A stretch of DNA of 41,470 nt from Gammaproteobacteria bacterium (GCA_022447525.1 JAKVBA010000001.1:1-41470); one strand, 5' to 3'; positions 15,263-24,393 are shown, numbered from the stretch's first letter. Program-made: numbers and translations. The notes: a model not told the origin generated them from the letters alone.

Positions 15263-16075
15263 TTGAGGTATCTTTTGTGTGTTGTATTTCTCTTTGCCCA
15301 AGCTTGTGCATGGAGTAATGGCTATGGTTTTCCAGGCGGTTTAGCAACTTTAAACGTGAGTAAAAAGTCTAATAAACTACCGATCGTTAAATACGGAACG
15401 AGAGAACCTGCGATAGTAGACAAAGGCGATCAATGGCGAGTCTATATTGGCTTAGGCCTTGATCATTTGCCTGGTGAGTATCTCGTCTATTTTCGAGATC
15501 AAGAACCTGAATCAGAGGCTACTTTTTATCGATTCTTTGTCAAACAGATCAAATTCTTAACAAAACAAGCAAGAGACGACGATGAATCGATACCAAAACT
15601 ACCCAATGATCTATCGGATTTAGATTTTAAAAACACAACACCGTTGTCGTTACCGTTTAGTCTTCCTATCGATGCGGAGTGGGAAGATGGGTTTGGAAAT
15701 TATCTATTGAGGACCACATCGGATATTGTTCGACAACAGGATTTTGTTCGTGTCGATGTTGCGGAAAACATCGAAATAAAGTCACCCTCGACCGGAATAA
15801 TTAGCAAAATTACACACTCAAAAGAGACGGGCAAGTATACCCTTGTCATCGATCATGGTAGCGGACTATTTAGCATATTCAATGGCTTAGGCTCAGTTTC
15901 TATGAAATTAGGTCATGGACTCTCCGCCGGCGAGGTATTTGGCCATTCCCCCTCTAAACCTAAAACCGGAGAAAGAAAATCAAAACCAAGAACTGCGATC
16001 AGACATACGATAAGTTGGAGAACTCAACTTAACAACGAGCTAATAAATCCGCTCATTTTGACCGTAACAGAGTAG
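15263..16075 (+). CDS. Exported protein with a degenerate LytM/M23 domain
   Basis: I place the start at TTG 15263, preceded at 7 bases by AAGGAG, giving 270 residues with a signal peptide (RYLLCVVFLFAQACAWS). The C-terminal half (about 145-260) has the shape of a LytM/M23 peptidase: IKSPSTGIISKI, YTLVIDHGSGLFSIF and LGHGLSAGEVFGH correspond to conserved strands. The zinc ligands look lost. The first His is replaced (QQDFVRVD), the LYAHL His is absent (IFNGL), and the final HxH reads HTIS. It therefore probably does not cleave peptidoglycan but may regulate an amidase, as EnvC and NlpD do. It is translationally close to xseA, an arrangement known in other gammaproteobacteria. Confidence 0.8.
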   Translation: MRYLLCVVFLFAQACAWSNGYGFPGGLATLNVSKKSNKLPIVKYGTREPAIVDKGDQWRVYIGLGLDHLPGEYLVYFRDQEPESEATFYRFFVKQIKFLTKQARDDDESIPKLPNDLSDLDFKNTTPLSLPFSLPIDAEWEDGFGNYLLRTTSDIVRQQDFVRVDVAENIEIKSPSTGIISKITHSKETGKYTLVIDHGSGLFSIFNGLGSVSMKLGHGLSAGEVFGHSPSKPKTGERKSKPRTAIRHTISWRTQLNNELINPLILTVTE

Positions 16076-16187
16076 CTATCTAGGCTAATAGAATTTAGCC
16101 TTACCGTATAAAAATTTAGTTGTAGTCGGCGCCAATTGTAGCGGGCCTGGGGAGAAATCAAGCTAAGAGGAAGAATCTGGGCACTCT

Positions 16188-17036
16188 ATGAACAGTTTAA
16201 AAAGATCAATTTGGTTTCAGATAATTACTCTAGTAGTTTTGAGTGCGAGTAGCGTTTCGTCGAAGGCAGTGCAACCCAAAGAAACAATCAGTTTTACAAA
16301 ACTTGCGCACGCAGGAACAACGGTCTTTTTTGCAAACTCAGGCGCAGCAGACCAAACAGGCTTGTTGTTTATACATGGTACTCCAGGAAGCTGGGAGGCT
16401 TTTCAGTGGTATCTATCGAATCCTGATTTGCAAAAAGACTATTTCATGGTGTCCATTGATCGGCCGGGATGGGGTGGTTCAATGATTGATGTCGATTTTG
16501 ACGTCTCTAGCTTCTCGATTCATTCTGCAGCTATAGGTGCTATATTCGACCAGTTCCCTGACAAAAAATGGATTTTAGTCGGTCATTCATTAGGGGCATC
16601 TATCGCTCCACAGATTGCACTAGATTACCCAGATAGGGTGTCCGGTTTATTACTATTAGCGGGTTCTCTGTCTCCCAGACTGGGCTCACCAAGATGGTAC
16701 AATCGGGTCGCAAATACTTGGATTGTCTCGAAATTGCTGGGAAAGTCTATGGGCAAGTCTAATCGAGAAATCATGCGTTTACGATCGCAACTCGCGGCTT
16801 TAGACATTAGGGTAAAGCGATCTAAGATTGACGCAGATGTCATCATTCTTCAAGGCAAAAAAGATAAGTTAGTATCCCCTAAAAACTCACAGTACGCTCT
16901 TAAAAACTGGAGTGAACATTTCTCAAGTATCGCAGTTGTTGAATTGGAGGGTGAAGGCCATTTCTTACCATGGCGACAGTCTAGTTTAGTTGTGGAGCTA
17001 ATAGAGGAACTCACTCAACAACAAAACGAAAAATAG
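16188..17036 (+). CDS. Exported alpha/beta-fold hydrolase
   Basis: This is a 282-residue alpha/beta hydrolase. The oxyanion-hole motif is HGTPGS (63-68), the nucleophile elbow is GHSLGAS with S134, and the likely triad partners are D226 (QGKKDKLV) and H258 (GEGHFLPW). The N-terminus (SIWFQIITLVVLSASSVSSKA) looks like a signal peptide, so it may act in the periplasm. The substrate is unknown; an ester or lactone is most likely. It follows the LytM-like gene by 112 bp, a gap that contains a weak AGGCTAA/TTAGCCT dyad at 16082-16101. It lacks a clear ribosome binding site next to ATG 16188; GAGGAA lies about 18 bases upstream. Confidence 0.8.
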   Translation: MNSLKRSIWFQIITLVVLSASSVSSKAVQPKETISFTKLAHAGTTVFFANSGAADQTGLLFIHGTPGSWEAFQWYLSNPDLQKDYFMVSIDRPGWGGSMIDVDFDVSSFSIHSAAIGAIFDQFPDKKWILVGHSLGASIAPQIALDYPDRVSGLLLLAGSLSPRLGSPRWYNRVANTWIVSKLLGKSMGKSNREIMRLRSQLAALDIRVKRSKIDADVIILQGKKDKLVSPKNSQYALKNWSEHFSSIAVVELEGEGHFLPWRQSSLVVELIEELTQQQNEK

Positions 17037-17390
17037 ATCATATGCGTGGCCATCCTAGTCCAAAAACAATTCCCTCTCCCTATACTAACGCAGAAAATAA
17101 ATATTGCATTATATGTGGTCTAAAGACTTTTATTCTCCTAGCAGGCTAGATCGCGCGCGCATAGTCGAGGTCGGCACCTTGACCAGTCTATCTCAAGTAA
17201 TATTAAGTCGATACCGCTTTTGTCATAAAGCCTAGTTGATATGCGGGCTAAGAAACTGGCTTCTGTAAACCTTAGCATACGGCGACCGAAAGCTACTGAC
17301 CATTTGACGCCGGCCAGGCAGAGCTGTTCGCATTCGCTTTAATGGAACCCGCCTCCCTATTAAATGGCACTTGGGATAGTTACAGCCCTT
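17037..17390. other. Intergenic region between convergent genes, nothing supported
   Basis: This 354-bp stretch lies between the hydrolase gene and der, which point toward each other. It holds a short CG alternation (17151-17160), no clear terminator and no convincing gene. A 35-codon frame at 17042-17149 encodes a CIIC pair but has no ribosome binding site. The low A-T richness compared with other gaps might hint at a decayed gene or structured RNA, but I could not identify either. Confidence 0.4.
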
Positions 17391-18917
17391 TTATAGCCCC
17401 GTACGACCACTTTTCTTGCGACTGCCTCGAAATTTGACTTTATCCTTACTCTTTCTCGAAGGTTTAGCACTAGTATCATGATACGGGTTGTCTGATGTCT
17501 TAAAGCTCAACCTGACCTTGGTACCAAGCATATCAAACGCCTTTTCAAAGGTATTTGACAAGTAACGTTGGTAAGTCTGAGGTAGCTTGTCGAGCTGATT
17601 GCCATGAATTATGACATGTGGAGGGTTCATACCACCCTGGTGCGCAAACTTTAGCTTGATGCGATAATTACCGACCATGGGCGGATTCCGTCGCTCTTCA
17701 GCGTCCTTAAGTATTCGGTTAATTCGTCCCGTACCCATACTAGTCATAGCACTCTCATAGAGCTTATCAACCAGTGGCATTATCACATTTATGCCCTTAC
17801 CAAATTTTGCCGAAATAAATTCTATCGGAATGTTCCCCATATGGCTAAACTTGCGGTCTATCTGAGCACGAACTTGGTCTCGGTCGTACTTACTCATTCC
17901 ATCCCATTTATTGACCAAAATCATTAGTGATCGACCGCTATTAAAGACCAAATTAATCAATCTATTGTCCTGATCAACAATGCCATCTCTTGCATCCAAG
18001 ACAATAGCAACGACCTGCGCGAGTTCTACTGCGCGCAGAGTCTTCATTACTGAAAAACGCTCTACGCGATCGTCTATACGCGACTTTTTACGCATACCGG
18101 CTGTATCAATAAGCACATATTCTTTGTCGTTGAATTCAAAAGGCACATGAATACTGTCGCGGGTTGTCCCTGGCATGTCATAAACAACAACACGCTCCTC
18201 ACCAACTAGGCTATTCAACAAAGTTGACTTGCCGACGTTCGGTCGTCCAACAATGGCAAGTTTGGCCACGCCGGCAGGAATTTCATAGGAGCTCTCTTGC
18301 TGCTGTCGTCCCTCAGTTTCCTCCAGAACCATCTGTAGTAGTTTCTGAACACCATCACCATTTTTACCAGAAATCACCTTAGGTTGATCGAGACCTAACT
18401 GATAAAAATCGGCACTCACCATGCCCCTGTCTAAGCCTTCAGCTTTATTGACTGCAAGATATACTTTGATTCGCTCATTTAACCTTAGTTGTTTGGCGAT
18501 CTCAAAATCAATAGGGGTTGCACCATCGCGACCATCGACAATGAAGATTACCGCGTCGCTATCCTCTAGAGCTTGGTCAACTTGATCTTTCATCAACACA
18601 TGAATTCCCTCATCATCTCCCTCTATTCCGCCTGTGTCGACCACCCAATAAGGTTTTTTACCAACCCTTCCTACACCAACCATACGATCTCTGGTAACGC
18701 CCGGCCTATCGTCAACAATAGCATCCCGGCTTCGTGTAAGGCGGTTATAAAGTGTCGATTTACCTACATTTGGTCTCCCTACAATGGAAATAATTGGTTT
18801 AGGTGCATCCTCTTTTGGCGAACTATCGGACAATAGCTCTCGTTCTTCTTCGGTTAGATTCTTTAAATCAAGACTTTCTGAAGTAGGTGCTGGCTGAATT
18901 TCTTTGGGATCTTTCAC
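17391..18917 (-). CDS. der: Ribosome biogenesis GTPase Der (EngA)
   Basis: This 508-residue essential GTPase with two G domains acts in 50S subunit maturation. The first P-loop is GRPNVGKS at 47-54 with DTGG at 94-97 and NKAE at 157-160. The second P-loop is at 224-231 with DTAGMRKK and NKWD. A KH-like domain follows (about 400-475), then a basic tail rich in Lys, Arg and Ser. An N-terminal acidic extension of about 40 residues precedes the first G domain. The start is GTG 18917. It follows bamB after a 174-bp gap holding two stem-loops, the usual bamB-der order. Confidence 0.97.
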   Translation of the reverse strand: MKDPKEIQPAPTSESLDLKNLTEEERELLSDSSPKEDAPKPIISIVGRPNVGKSTLYNRLTRSRDAIVDDRPGVTRDRMVGVGRVGKKPYWVVDTGGIEGDDEGIHVLMKDQVDQALEDSDAVIFIVDGRDGATPIDFEIAKQLRLNERIKVYLAVNKAEGLDRGMVSADFYQLGLDQPKVISGKNGDGVQKLLQMVLEETEGRQQQESSYEIPAGVAKLAIVGRPNVGKSTLLNSLVGEERVVVYDMPGTTRDSIHVPFEFNDKEYVLIDTAGMRKKSRIDDRVERFSVMKTLRAVELAQVVAIVLDARDGIVDQDNRLINLVFNSGRSLMILVNKWDGMSKYDRDQVRAQIDRKFSHMGNIPIEFISAKFGKGINVIMPLVDKLYESAMTSMGTGRINRILKDAEERRNPPMVGNYRIKLKFAHQGGMNPPHVIIHGNQLDKLPQTYQRYLSNTFEKAFDMLGTKVRLSFKTSDNPYHDTSAKPSRKSKDKVKFRGSRKKSGRTGL

Positions 18918-19003
18918 AGGAGTGTCCTAAGACAATAAATGGCTTTAACGAAATAAAGCCCCATAATAACATGAGGCTCTAGAAGCAATATCTTGTATTG
19001 GAT

Positions 19004-19026
19004 AGAAAGAGTGGAACACTCTTTCT
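19004..19026 (-). terminator. Stem-loop between bamB and der
   Basis: AGAAAGAGTG at 19004-19013 and CACTCTTTCT at 19017-19026 form a perfect 10-bp stem with a 3-base loop. No long T-run follows on the bamB strand, so it may attenuate or protect the bamB-der transcript more than end it. Confidence 0.45.
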
Positions 19027-19032
19027 CTTGTA

Positions 19033-19065
19033 CTCTAGTGAGTCACGTTTTGCTAACCACTAGAG
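19033..19065 (-). repeat. Second inverted repeat between bamB and der
   Basis: CTCTAGTG at 19033-19040 and CACTAGAG at 19058-19065 form a perfect 8-bp stem around a 17-base loop. It lies 7 bp from the first stem-loop and 27 bp from the bamB end. Confidence 0.4.
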
Positions 19066-19091
19066 ACGAATATAGGTTATTTCGACTAATA

Positions 19092-20258
19092 CTATTCAGA
19101 GATAGACAGTGCTTGTAGTGCTCCATCAGAATCGACAAAGTAAACTCGACCATCTCTAGCGACTGGCTCACCTACGATGCGTTTGGCTCCTAGGCTATGT
19201 TTGCCAATCAACTCGCCGTCGGCTTTACGTAAGACGTAAAGCCCTCCATCGCCCTCACCAACTAAAACATAGGCTCCAAGCGAAATAGGTGCGCTGGTGG
19301 TAAACAATCTAAGCCCTTTTTGAGACCAATTAACCGTACCACTTCGACGGTCTAGCTGATGAATCACACCATATCGGTCACTCATATAGAGATTGGCCGC
19401 ATCATAAGACATAGGATTTATAGACGACACCTCGGTGCTCCAATCTATGCGCTGGGATTTAATATTGAGTGCGTGCGTCACTTCCCTGTAGGAAGTAACG
19501 TAAAGGTGCTCACCAACCAGTAAAGGGTCGGTGTCAACATCGGCGAGACGGTCAATATCGTTTGTACCTCGCGCAAACGATATTGGAAAATCCCATAAGG
19601 CGCGTCCAGAACGGGCTTCAACAGCTGCCATATTACCGTCAGAAAACCCTGCAAATACAACTCCTTGTGTAATTACCGGCTTCGAGTCCCCTCTGAGCGT
19701 TAGTTTTGGTAACTGGCGACTAATTGTCCAAATAATAGAGCCATCAAATGTATCCAATCCGTAAACTTTTCCATCACCGGAGCGCGCGATCACTAAATCA
19801 TTTCCGATCACAGGGCTTGCAAGTATTTCACTGTCTAACTGAGTTTCCCAAGCAACGCTGCCATCATCTTGTTTTAGTGCGACCACTTCTCCATTGTCGG
19901 TTCCGACTAAAACCAAACCACTTCCGACACCAACGCCGGCAGTAATTTTGGTTTTGTCGAGCTTTGATCTCCAAACTCTAGCGCCAGTCTCGGCTATCAC
20001 TTTTTCTACTCGCCCTTTAATCGATGCAGCATACACGTGATTGCCAAACAAAGCCGGTGAAAGCAGTGCGTCTCCTTGCCCTATTTTCTCGCCAAGGGAT
20101 ACCTTCCAATGTCGTTTGAGTTCAGTAGTGGATTTGAACTTTGGCTTGACGGCTTTCTCCTCGACACCGAAAAAGTCTGTCTTGCTTGTTTTGCCGCAAG
20201 CCCCTAATAGAGAAATCAAAAGACTGGCGATAAGAAGAGAACGAACGCTTTTATTCAT
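19092..20258 (-). CDS. bamB: Outer-membrane assembly lipoprotein BamB
   Basis: This 388-residue lipoprotein of the BAM complex helps insert beta-barrel proteins into the outer membrane through BamA. The signal peptide ends in a lipobox SLLGAC with the lipidated Cys at 21. The rest is a beta-propeller with repeating PQQ/WD-like blades (for example VYGLDTFDGSIIW, MAAVEARSGRALW, IHQLDRRSGTVNW, LYVLRKADGELIG). Length is normal (E. coli about 390). It lies between yfgM and der in the conserved order, all on the minus strand. Confidence 0.95.
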   Translation of the reverse strand: MNKSVRSLLIASLLISLLGACGKTSKTDFFGVEEKAVKPKFKSTTELKRHWKVSLGEKIGQGDALLSPALFGNHVYAASIKGRVEKVIAETGARVWRSKLDKTKITAGVGVGSGLVLVGTDNGEVVALKQDDGSVAWETQLDSEILASPVIGNDLVIARSGDGKVYGLDTFDGSIIWTISRQLPKLTLRGDSKPVITQGVVFAGFSDGNMAAVEARSGRALWDFPISFARGTNDIDRLADVDTDPLLVGEHLYVTSYREVTHALNIKSQRIDWSTEVSSINPMSYDAANLYMSDRYGVIHQLDRRSGTVNWSQKGLRLFTTSAPISLGAYVLVGEGDGGLYVLRKADGELIGKHSLGAKRIVGEPVARDGRVYFVDSDGALQALSISE

Positions 20259-20328
20259 GTTTACAACCGTGGGATTATTTACGCACTATCAGTATCTGAG
20301 CCTATACCTGAACTTACAATAGTCGGCA

Positions 20329-21075
20329 TCAACTCTTATCAGTTTCGGACGCCGACTCTACCTCTGATGAATCTACCGCTGATGAATCTGCCTCTGGTGA
20401 CTCTGCCTCTGGTAAATCCACCTCTGAGGACACGGCATCTGTTACTGGCAAGCGATCCAACTTGATATTTAGGATTTGCACGTATGAGTCTTGCAGACCA
20501 TCTAAAGCGTCGATAGCTGCTTGATAATGCGCTCTGGCTTCGGACTCATTACCGTTTTTGACCGCAATGTCACCGAGAACTTCTTGATAATGAGATGAAA
20601 AACCATCAGTTGGTTCAAACGAGGCAAGTGCTTTAGCCTGATCTAGCTCATTTAGAGCAATTTTTATCTTAACTTGTCGAATTCTAGCTGAATGCTGTAA
20701 CCCGACCTCGGGCGCATTATCAACAACCCATTGTAGCTCTCCGAATGCTGCAGGCAAATCATTTACCGCAGTCTGTTTTGCCTTTATTAATGCTGCTTTA
20801 GAGGCATAAACAGTAGTGGCATGCTTTTCTTTTAGCTCGGCCACTTGTTCGGTAATATCAGCAAGTCCCGAATCTATCGACTCAGTTTGTGCCGATTGAA
20901 ACAACGCCGATGCCTGCTCTGCATTTAACTGAGTATTCTCTTCATACTTGTTATAACTTACAACTGCGGCCAAGCCTAGGACAATACCAATAGCCAACGC
21001 TGGTCCGTTGTCCTTAAACCACTTACGTGCCCGCTCATCTTGCTCTTCCGGGGAAAGAAAAATATCGTCTGCCAT
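20329..21075 (-). CDS. yfgM: SecYEG-associated TPR protein YfgM
   Basis: This 248-residue inner-membrane protein is anchored by one N-terminal helix (LAIGIVLGLAAVVSYNKY, about 27-44) with a periplasmic TPR domain. The family start EEQDERARKWFKDNGPALA is clear. YfgM links the SecYEG translocon with periplasmic chaperones. The last 35 residues are an acidic Ser-rich tail encoded by 15-bp tandem repeats (20361-20435), absent from the usual family length of about 205-210. It lies 70 bp before bamB and after hisS. Confidence 0.92.
   Translation of the reverse strand: MADDIFLSPEEQDERARKWFKDNGPALAIGIVLGLAAVVSYNKYEENTQLNAEQASALFQSAQTESIDSGLADITEQVAELKEKHATTVYASKAALIKAKQTAVNDLPAAFGELQWVVDNAPEVGLQHSARIRQVKIKIALNELDQAKALASFEPTDGFSSHYQEVLGDIAVKNGNESEARAHYQAAIDALDGLQDSYVQILNIKLDRLPVTDAVSSEVDLPEAESPEADSSAVDSSEVESASETDKS
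20361..20435. repeat. 15-bp tandem repeat, five units, in yfgM
   Basis: Five imperfect 15-bp units starting with CCTCTG or CCGCTG (for example CCTCTGATGAATCTA) lie in frame in the 3' end of yfgM and encode Glu/Asp, Ser and Ala-rich five-residue units. Being a multiple of three, copy-number change would lengthen or shorten the tail without frameshift. Confidence 0.8.
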
Positions 21076-21154
21076 TATTACTCTAATTCTTGTTGTTATA
21101 GCTCATTAACACACTCAAAAAATGCGCAATGGATAATTAGTCGGTGGATTATAT

Positions 21155-22453
21155 CTAATTCAGTAAATTAGTCACGAAATTGAAGACTTCTTCTTGCGCT
21201 ATGCTTATTTGTTGAAAATTTGGATTGGCCTCTAGCAGGTCTTTCCTTAATATTTTGACATTGGCTGCATAATCCTCAGATTCTTGCTCGCCAATGATAA
21301 TCGCTAAGCTAGCACCACTTTTATCCGCCTTTTTGAACTGATTCTTCATGCTACCTTCTCCAACATGGAGTGCCGCAGACAAGCCATTCTGCGTTAAATT
21401 CTGCTGAATTTTAAGCGCTTGCGAGCGCGAAGTTTTGCCCACAGACACAATAAAAGCATCTAATCTATCGTCTTCAACCAAGTTTGGAGCGTTCTGTTCT
21501 CTTAGCATTTCGATCAACCTCTCCAAGCCCATTCCGAATCCAAATGCAGGTGTTGCTTGACCTCCCATTTGTTCGACCATAAGGTCATATCTTCCACCAC
21601 CGCATACTGTTGCTTGAGCACCGTAGTCGTGATTAACCCATTCAAAAACCGTATCATTGTAATAGTCTAGGCCTCTAACCAGTCTTGGCTCTACTTGATA
21701 TTCAATCTCCAAAGCTTTTAGATAATTTTGCAACTCATCAAAACGAGCTCTCGAATCTTCGCTCAAAAAATCTAATATACTTGGAGCGTCTTTCAAAATA
21801 GCCTGAACCCGTTCATTTTTTGAATCCAGAATCCGTAAAGGGTTGGTATTCAAACGTCGTTTACTATCCTCGTCCAGATCTTTTATAAAGCCTTGTAAAT
21901 ATAAAACTAAAGCTGCCTTATAACGTGCTCTAGAGTCAGAGTCTCCAAGGCTGTTTATATAGAGCACCACGTTTTGCAGGCCAAGCTTATTGAATAACTG
22001 TTTGATCATCGAAAAAACTTCAGCTTCAATATCTGGCGTACTCCAGCCGTAACACTCAACTCCCACTTGGTGAAATTGGCGATAGCGGCCTTTTTGTGGT
22101 CTCTCGTGACGAAACATTGGACCGACATACCAAAGTCTTTGTTGCTTGTTATAAAACAAGCCATGTTCAATTCCTGCTCTAACACAGCTAGCTGTGCCTT
22201 CCGGCCGCAAGGTTAGGCTGTCTCCATTGCGATCCTCAAACGTATACATCTCTTTTGACACTATATCTGTCTCAGCGCCAATAGATCGGGCAAATAAATT
22301 GGTGCTTTCCATGATAGGAGTCCTTATTTGCTTATAACCTCGATTACCAAACAGCTGGGCACATAATGCCTCAACCCTCAGCCAATCTCGGGTTTCATCG
22401 GGCAAGACGTCCTTCATCCCCTTTATCGCTTTTATTTGACCTTGTTTAGCCAT
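21155..22453 (-). CDS. hisS: Histidine-tRNA ligase
   Basis: This class II aminoacyl-tRNA synthetase charges tRNA-His. I choose ATG 22453 (432 residues, MAKQGQIKAIKGMKDVLP) over an upstream TTG. Motif 1 lies near GYKQIRTPIMEST, and motif 2 is the MFRHERPQKGRYRQFHQ block. The histidine-specific LVRGLDYY and the motif 3 region GFGMGLERL follow. A C-terminal anticodon-binding domain covers about 325-425. It is preceded by rodZ (30 bp) and followed by yfgM (79 bp). The ispG gene, often found between rodZ and hisS, is not here. Confidence 0.97.
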   Translation of the reverse strand: MAKQGQIKAIKGMKDVLPDETRDWLRVEALCAQLFGNRGYKQIRTPIMESTNLFARSIGAETDIVSKEMYTFEDRNGDSLTLRPEGTASCVRAGIEHGLFYNKQQRLWYVGPMFRHERPQKGRYRQFHQVGVECYGWSTPDIEAEVFSMIKQLFNKLGLQNVVLYINSLGDSDSRARYKAALVLYLQGFIKDLDEDSKRRLNTNPLRILDSKNERVQAILKDAPSILDFLSEDSRARFDELQNYLKALEIEYQVEPRLVRGLDYYNDTVFEWVNHDYGAQATVCGGGRYDLMVEQMGGQATPAFGFGMGLERLIEMLREQNAPNLVEDDRLDAFIVSVGKTSRSQALKIQQNLTQNGLSAALHVGEGSMKNQFKKADKSGASLAIIIGEQESEDYAANVKILRKDLLEANPNFQQISIAQEEVFNFVTNLLN

Positions 22454-22483
22454 GGTTAACTTCAAATTAGTCGTGATTTTTAT

Positions 22484-23407
22484 TTACTGCTTGGGTTTTC
22501 CAACACTAAACTTCGCGTAAACGCCCTCAGTGTGCTGGCTTAGGTCGTATTCTGTACCGTTGAGTTTCATCTGGACACCCTTAGCGTTACCAAGCAGAAT
22601 GCTTAATATTCCTTGTGCGGAAACCTCGAGGGTCTCACCTGCGGGATAACTCTGATACGCCAATCGGTTTTGACTTTCATCGCGGATATCGACCCAAGAA
22701 GTGTCGGTAAAACTAAGAACGACCGTAGTTTGCCCATCTTTTACAGTAGACGCGCTAGAAAGTGTCGACTGGTCATTTTCAAGGTTATTTCCACTCGTCT
22801 CTGAGGTGTCTGGTTGCGATTCTAATGCGCCTTCATTTGGGTTGATTTGACCTTCATCTTCACTCTCAGTAGCGATATTCTCGAGAACCACATCATTGGG
22901 GGCGTTTATCGTCGGGTCTATTTCACTCGTGGTGTTTACATCCGCAGTTGATTGAGTATATGAGCTGGTGCTAAAAAGAGACTGAAAAGCAGAAAAATAG
23001 GCTATTAAACCGATAACGCCAGCAATCACCAGAAAAGCAAGTAATCTTATCGGCGAGAATCGGTTAGAGTCATTGCGCTCGTTATCAGCAATACCGCGAG
23101 GTAAGTCATCTAAATTAGTGGATTTTTGCCAGTTCTTATTGAGATAGTGTGACAAAACATCTTCTGGATTCAGACCAACCAAATTTGCGTAGGAGCGAAT
23201 ATAACCACGAACATAGGTGGCTTCGGGTAACCCCTCGCTTTGATCTAGTTCAATGGTTTTGATTTGAGTTACTGATAAATTAAGATCAGTTGCAATTTCC
23301 TCCGCTGATTTACCTAGCTCTTTTCTTGCCTTAGCAAGCATCGCACCGCTGCCTAACGATTCTGTATTTTGTTCATTACTGTCTTTGTTTTCTATGTTTT
23401 CTTCCAT
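22484..23407 (-). CDS. rodZ: Cytoskeletal protein RodZ
   Basis: This 307-residue bitopic membrane protein links MreB to the cell-wall elongation machinery. An N-terminal Xre-type helix-turn-helix (about 25-90, LAKARKELGKSAEEIATDLNLS) is followed by a basic stretch. A membrane helix (LLAFLVIAGVIGLIAYFSAF, about 122-141), a Ser/Thr/Asn/Asp-rich linker and a periplasmic DUF4115 domain (about 222-305, SWVDIRDESQNRL) complete it. I prefer ATG 23407 (MEENIENK), with GAGAG upstream, over a TTG six codons earlier. The position between pilF and hisS is conserved. Confidence 0.93.
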   Translation of the reverse strand: MEENIENKDSNEQNTESLGSGAMLAKARKELGKSAEEIATDLNLSVTQIKTIELDQSEGLPEATYVRGYIRSYANLVGLNPEDVLSHYLNKNWQKSTNLDDLPRGIADNERNDSNRFSPIRLLAFLVIAGVIGLIAYFSAFQSLFSTSSYTQSTADVNTTSEIDPTINAPNDVVLENIATESEDEGQINPNEGALESQPDTSETSGNNLENDQSTLSSASTVKDGQTTVVLSFTDTSWVDIRDESQNRLAYQSYPAGETLEVSAQGILSILLGNAKGVQMKLNGTEYDLSQHTEGVYAKFSVGKPKQ

Positions 23408-23591
23408 TTTAAGAGTCTCTCGCAACCCTAGCTCTGTGTGATATCTGTTTATTTTCTTTACGGTACATGGCTTATTTGCAGCAAAGTCAATCGACTTGAA
23501 GAACCAATCAACTTGTCAGCCAATAGCAAATGCAATACCGCAGACTAGCTAAGCGGTTTCCATAGGAGAATCTCTATTTCTATTGTCTAAA

Positions 23592-24362
23592 CTATTTTTC
23601 TTCTCTAAGTCGATTGGCAGCTTTCGATCCGGGAAACGCTTCTAGTATTTGTTTACGATATTGATCTGCAACATCATAAGCTCTAAGTTTAGATTCTATT
23701 TCATATGCCAAAAAGAGCGCCTCAGGTTGCGGATTGGTAATGGCCAAATAACGCTCAATATAAGCTCGGGCACTTAGGTTTTGTCCGCTTTCTTTCTTTA
23801 ATGTAGCTAGCCTGTAAAGCGCTGGTCTCATCTTTGGATTAAATTCTAATGAACGTTTCAAGAAAAGCTCAGCTCTAGAGTCGTTGATTCTGGCCATGCA
23901 CTCGCCGGCTCTCATATAGCTCAATTCCGCATTTTTAAACAAAGGATTCTTGGCCGCCATCTCAAAGTATTTAATTGAGTCTCGTTCTTTACCGGTTTGA
24001 CACAGAAACATCCCAAAGTCATGAGCTGCAGAAGCATTTTCGTTATCGGATTGAACAGCTTTCCTTAGATAATACTCCGCGTCACGATTATTTTTTAGTT
24101 GTATTTGCAGTAAACCCATTACGTAATTGCTATCTGAATGGGATGAATCAAGCATCAACGCTTTCTCCAACTCTTTCTTTGCAATGCTATATTGCTCTTG
24201 TTCCATATATTCACGTGCCAACCTTGTATGCAGCATGGCTCGCTCAGCTTTTGGCTTTTTTTCTGCCAAATCAATCTTGGGTTTTGATGGATTAGTAGTG
24301 CAGCTGGTAAGCATACAAACCAAAATCCACCCCAAAGAAATTGTTGTTGTTATTCTGTTCAC
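23592..24362 (-). CDS. pilF: Type IV pilus pilotin PilF/PilW, TPR lipoprotein
   Basis: This is a 256-residue outer-membrane lipoprotein. The signal peptide ends MLTSC with the lipidated Cys at 21. Six or so tetratricopeptide repeats follow (for example ARLAREYMEQEQYSIAKKEL and SNYVMGLLQIQLKNNRDAEYY). PilF helps the PilQ secretin reach the outer membrane. No other pilus gene lies in this window, as is normal because pilF sits in the rlmN-pilF-rodZ cluster. The start is GTG 24362. It begins 31 bp after the rlmN stop. Confidence 0.9.
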   Translation of the reverse strand: MNRITTTISLGWILVCMLTSCTTNPSKPKIDLAEKKPKAERAMLHTRLAREYMEQEQYSIAKKELEKALMLDSSHSDSNYVMGLLQIQLKNNRDAEYYLRKAVQSDNENASAAHDFGMFLCQTGKERDSIKYFEMAAKNPLFKNAELSYMRAGECMARINDSRAELFLKRSLEFNPKMRPALYRLATLKKESGQNLSARAYIERYLAITNPQPEALFLAYEIESKLRAYDVADQYRKQILEAFPGSKAANRLREEK

Positions 24363-24393
24363 TGTAGACTTAGCCTGTTAACAATAGAGGCTG

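Noticed and set aside
16082-16101. AGGCTAA/TTAGCCT dyad as a terminator after the LytM-like gene
   Set aside because: Only a 7-bp AT-rich stem and no T-run.
17042-17149. 35-codon frame with a CIIC pair after the alpha/beta hydrolase
   Set aside because: No ribosome binding site and only one Cys pair; chance is the simplest explanation.
21155-22465. Upstream TTG start for hisS (MKLTMAKQ)
   Set aside because: The ATG four codons later gives the normal N-terminus; the TTG adds nothing and has no better ribosome binding site.
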